From: Planctomycetota bacterium
GTDB taxonomy: Bacteria > Planctomycetota > SZUA-567 > H5-PLA8 > CALKMO01
DNA: 5,733 nt
Assembly: GCA_026417845.1 (NCBI GenBank)
Contig: JAOACM010000303.1
Span: 1 to 5,733 of the forward strand
Direction of reading: 5' to 3'
Below the pieces are notes generated by a model, which did not search any database, was not told where the DNA came from, and was given only the letters and a program-made list of their open reading frames with translations. A program made the translations under genes and the position numbers. Positions within the stretch are counted from its first letter, which is position 1. Each line of letters starts with the position of its first letter. Shown one piece after another: positions 5,339 through 5,733 of the stretch.

Positions 5339-5733
5339 TCATCCGCGGGCCCGGCCGGCGCGGGCCGCGTCATGACGCGCGAAGGCAAGGGCGGCGAGGG
5401 CGGCGGCGAGGGCGGCCAGCGGGGCCGAGTGCGCGGTCAGGATGCCGAGCGAATCGTCGCATCTCCGGGCGGCGAGTGCCGCGGCGGATTCGATCCCGGC
5501 CGACAGGATCGTTGCGACAGCGGAGACCGACTTTGCGGTCAGGTCGCAGACTGCCGCGGCCGCTCCAGCGGCAAGGTTCAACGTCACATCGAGCGGGATC
5601 GCGTTCATCAGTATTGCCGATGCGGCCATTGCCGCCAGCAGCGCCGCAGGCTTCCAGAAGGCCGGTCCTCCGCAGGAATCGGCCGCCCTCGCCATGACCG
5701 ACGCGGCGAACGATTCGCCCGGCGATTCCAAGC
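5339..5733 (-). CDS. Small membrane protein, possibly the C-terminal part of an anti-sigma factor (5' partial)
   Basis: At least 130 residues are visible, very rich in alanine. The frame begins at or beyond the window edge: the first available start is a TTG at 5731 with no upstream sequence to judge it, so more protein may lie outside. The opening ESFAASVMARAAD followed by GPAFWKPAALLAAM and a hydrophobic helix (about 27-44) resembles the juxtamembrane segment of zinc-finger anti-sigma factors, which read '(F)xxxVMARxxx...W' before their single helix; a second hydrophobic segment lies near 98-117. The zinc-finger half, if any, would be outside the window. An amphipathic Ala/Val/Ser-rich region (52-90) lies between the helices and would be extracytoplasmic in that topology. 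The TGA stop is 18 bases before the next start, so the two genes are probably co-transcribed. Family assignment is inference; that it is coding is likely but the composition is low in complexity. Confidence 0.6.
   Translation of the reverse strand, partial: LESPGESFAASVMARAADSCGGPAFWKPAALLAAMAASAILMNAIPLDVTLNLAAGAAAAVCDLTAKSVSAVATILSAGIESAAALAARRCDDSLGILTAHSAPLAALAAALAALAFARHDAARAGRARG

Noticed and set aside
1..5733. CRISPR array, tRNA or rRNA genes
   Set aside because: No regularly spaced short repeats and no tRNA or rRNA signature sequences were seen on either strand.

Overview
The window is GC-rich bacterial DNA carrying part of a type IV pilus / type II secretion locus, an Rrf2-family regulator, and a convergent pair of membrane-protein genes. 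The PilB-type ATPase has a sequence style I associate with Planctomycetota, Verrucomicrobiota, Lentisphaerota and related phyla. ATA is a common isoleucine codon in every gene despite the high GC. Lineage is therefore a tentative guess (PVC group or an allied phylum), made from memory of family sequences only.

Layout: (1) 1-1599 (+), assembly ATPase PilB/GspE, cut at its 5' end by the window edge. (2) 1600-2065, a 466-base gap where many pilus loci carry pilT; it holds a structured RNA candidate (copy A, about 1650-1959). (3) 2066-3391 (+), inner-membrane platform protein PilC/GspF. (4) 3465-3959 (+), Rrf2-family regulator with three cysteines placed as in Fe-S sensors of the family. (5) 3960-4642, a 683-base gap with a second, diverged copy of the same RNA candidate (copy B, about 4216-4522), same strand. 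(6) 4643-5320 (-), a signal-peptide-bearing multi-pass membrane protein, and 5339-5733 (-), a partial small membrane protein resembling the C-terminal part of an anti-sigma factor; only 18 bases separate them, so they look like one operon converging on the RNA region.

The most interesting content is the RNA pair. The copies share ordered, exactly conserved blocks (for example GGTTGCG, CTCTCCGAAAG, GGTAAAAATCG and GGGGACATCGCAACC), separated by stretches that diverge in sequence but keep base pairing, including compensatory changes in several stems. The span from the first closing-stem base to the end of a 3' hairpin is 280 nt in copy A and 282 nt in copy B. That hairpin has 11 bp, one bulge and a 22-nt loop in both copies, with unrelated sequence. 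I do not recognise it as a known riboswitch, ribozyme or housekeeping RNA. Copy A could be a leader of pilC, but copy B has no same-strand gene after it in the window, which points to an independent RNA or a dispersed structured element.

Working together: PilB supplies ATP-driven force to the PilC platform to assemble pilin or pseudopilin filaments. The Rrf2 protein may tune this or a neighbouring locus to redox or iron-sulfur status, but nothing visible proves which genes it controls. The minus-strand pair appears unrelated to the pilus genes.
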